A DNA stretch of 64,000 nucleotides from Polytrichum commune (lineage: Eukaryota; Streptophyta; Polytrichopsida; Polytrichales; Polytrichaceae): the NCBI GenBank assembly GCA_950295325.1, contig OX485807.1, positions 46,426,796 through 46,490,795 of the forward strand, read 5' to 3'. Positions 63,801-64,000 of the stretch are shown one piece after another. Below the pieces are notes generated by a model. That model was not told where the DNA came from, made no database searches, and was given only the letters and a program-made list of their open reading frames with translations. How positions within the stretch are numbered: position 1 is the stretch's first letter; every line of letters begins with the position of its first letter. Both the position numbers and the translations under genes were made by a program.

Positions 63801-64000
63801 TGAAGGATCTAGGCTATCCTACTGACTCCATAAACCTCATAGGAAACATATATTCACAATCATCAACCATATTCATTGGAGAACACTTCGGCAAAACCCT
63901 ACCAATCCCCATACAAAGAGGCACAATACAGGGCGACACACTAAGCCCGTACCTCTTTATCATATTCCTTGAACCCCTCCTTCGATGGCTCCAACAAGGA
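60884..64000 (+). CDS. LINE polyprotein: 2A-like, endonuclease, RT (partial 3')
   Basis: At least 1039 codons without interruption from the first in-frame ATG (60884). A second ATG lies at 60908. Residues 31-40 are GGDIKPNPGP. Residues 41-255 form an Asn/Thr/Pro/His-rich region with no recognised domain. The endonuclease spans about 256-510 with TWNASSL, the metal-binding Glu in IHIQETKL (about 290), IIIHMYMPTH, LCGDFNRD (about 416), TSLIDGFYI and LNSDHYPIVL (about 500). A linker of about 300 residues follows. RT begins near 815: NKAPGPDKIPNSIL, LYKKGDPSQLTNHRPIALAN, QEGFRAERST, LYIDFKNAFGSIDH (catalytic Asp of motif A) and RGTIQGDTLSPYLFIIFLEP. All catalytic residues that fall inside the window are intact. 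No zinc knuckle precedes the endonuclease. Confidence 0.92.
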   Translation, partial: MIIYLKIHMKNPITLHSYGYYFIDKLELLKGGDIKPNPGPMPNILHTHPTTHKRRANTYFIPNTIKLQPEYQHIANTFAPILQNTHPLHPQAITTYPHLHQYTQTQSQSPPTHMLYALIITIHPSIDTCNNILAQPQHYHFNNIWTNTLIIRLANLNNPPERHILTPHPYTTFVENNQDIIHPKNSINTELYEFIHNRDVTPTLATLQNKFPFLPSQLLKEALRCLENINEYSHPPPPLDIPAPIPRTNTDIEHETNIITWNASSLNTSLPNLQNLINNSLNNTAIIHIQETKLTANKSTKYIQNLFPEFKLTFNNTHALTRCIQQRMPYTPGRGGLLTLIHNKYAFPGNITKIPTPANISPYLQIIKINNHPLTPWIIIHMYMPTHLEDTCLIPHLKNEITNEITIHPNHIYTLCGDFNRDIALTGRQNNNINTLPQEEDYQWKNFTASLNLEYIPTNTTFSRQRGYNYTSTSLIDGFYIHSPDNSKFISTTNTNMNLNSDHYPIVLHIPHNTLIARPPPPTNTPPTRILNPIPPENIEKFNIIFFEENFTQIKTLTTLLESHQHLSPDLWAETCTIFDHIVHKISETIEKTCKADPLPNLTNRTTQQGGFLPRKLARKWKQHLNTYHLIRKTIYIAQHDPLWQAHPILNDIRNHQNTNIPLPPVTMIPPTEWIETIATIAKNANKAARKITTKYTKNCILKAVSKYRQMYEKTPKKINRKIFKNTETSPLDFIMDRQNNILTNPENIASEIYMQQSISNRPTVPTCHYNNNHPLHCTCGVRQYPWHDLDGYTIDRRGEPQTPLHTYFDQQTYDLCLKNLSNNKAPGPDKIPNSILKNMPPRFHKLLFLFFKQCYKQKQIPASWKTSLTVLLYKKGDPSQLTNHRPIALANTIYKFYTSTLTSILSAYGEKHQILHDSQEGFRAERSTSRQIQLLIAALEDARFTNQDIYILYIDFKNAFGSIDHARLLAIMKDLGYPTDSINLIGNIYSQSSTIFIGEHFGKTLPIPIQRGTIQGDTLSPYLFIIFLEPLLRWLQQG
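60974..61003 (+). other. 2A-like ribosome-skipping motif in the LINE
   Basis: GGDIKPNPGP closely resembles the 2A consensus D(V/I)ExNPGP, with Lys where Glu is usual and the invariant NPGP intact. It sits at residues 31-40, preceded by the hydrophobic stretch YGYYFIDKLELL, as in 2A-like motifs at the N terminus of some animal and trypanosome non-LTR elements. If active, it would release a 39-residue leader. Confidence 0.65.

Larger units (their letters stand above)
60800..64000 (+). mobile_element. Non-LTR retrotransposon (APE-type LINE), 5' part
   Basis: One frame is open from 60800 to the end of the window without a stop. It encodes an APE-type endonuclease followed by reverse transcriptase, the order of APE-class LINEs. 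The 3' end, including the FADD box, the rest of the ORF and the tail, lies outside the window. The plus strand is extremely poor in G (for example 3 in 61021-61080 and 2 in 61141-61200). The clade is not certain. An N-terminal 2A-like motif points to the CR1/L2/jockey side rather than to plant L1 or RTE, but this is inference. Confidence 0.9.

Overview
The window looks like nuclear DNA of a land plant, probably of a seed-free lineage (moss, liverwort, lycophyte or fern). The evidence is the plant-specific cyclin-dependent kinase CDKB1 (cyclin-binding helix PSTALRE), a plant-type metaxin, a GH100 alkaline/neutral invertase with an organellar leader, a plant family of LRR 'outer arm dynein light chain 1-like' proteins, GT-AG introns of about 100-1000 bp, and telo boxes in gene promoters. 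The species cannot be named from sequence alone. The lineage guess rests mainly on the CDKB1 sequence.

Layout. 1-21 kb is AT-rich, repeat-dominated and carries no intact host gene that I can support. It holds three copies of a hAT-like MITE with perfect 8-bp target duplications, a mosaic of gene fragments (one PP2A-A exon beside several gyrase A exons), a decayed pogo/Tigger-type DNA transposon, a ~0.95-kb element with inverted ends, a foldback MITE, and a degenerate 42-bp minisatellite. 21.3-35.2 kb is a large inverted duplication. Two intact CDKB1 genes with identical intron positions face each other tail to tail across an 8.7-kb spacer that contains a single-exon metaxin gene, a PIF/Harbinger MITE, a 57-bp minisatellite and a second foldback MITE. 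38.3-57.3 kb is the gene-rich part: RPAC1 (RNA polymerase I/III subunit, minus) divergent from IMP dehydrogenase (plus) across a 532-bp telo-box-bearing promoter, then the invertase (plus), convergent with the LRR protein gene (minus). 60.8-64.0 kb is the 5' part of a non-LTR retrotransposon whose reading frame is open for 1039 codons and runs off the window. It has a 2A-like motif near its N terminus, an APE-type endonuclease and a reverse transcriptase, and an extremely G-poor coding strand.

How the genes fit together. CDKB1 drives G2/M. RPAC1 (rRNA/tRNA transcription) and IMPDH (guanine nucleotide supply) are both growth genes and share a promoter region. Metaxin (mitochondrial protein import) and the invertase (sucrose cleavage) are housekeeping genes. 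Exon junctions were set by hand from GT/AG signals, family conservation and phase. For all five spliced genes the exon lengths sum to a whole number of codons.

The most notable items are the retrotransposon with the 2A-like motif, the inverted CDKB1 pair, the PP2A/GyrA fragment mosaic, and the 42-bp phased repeat.
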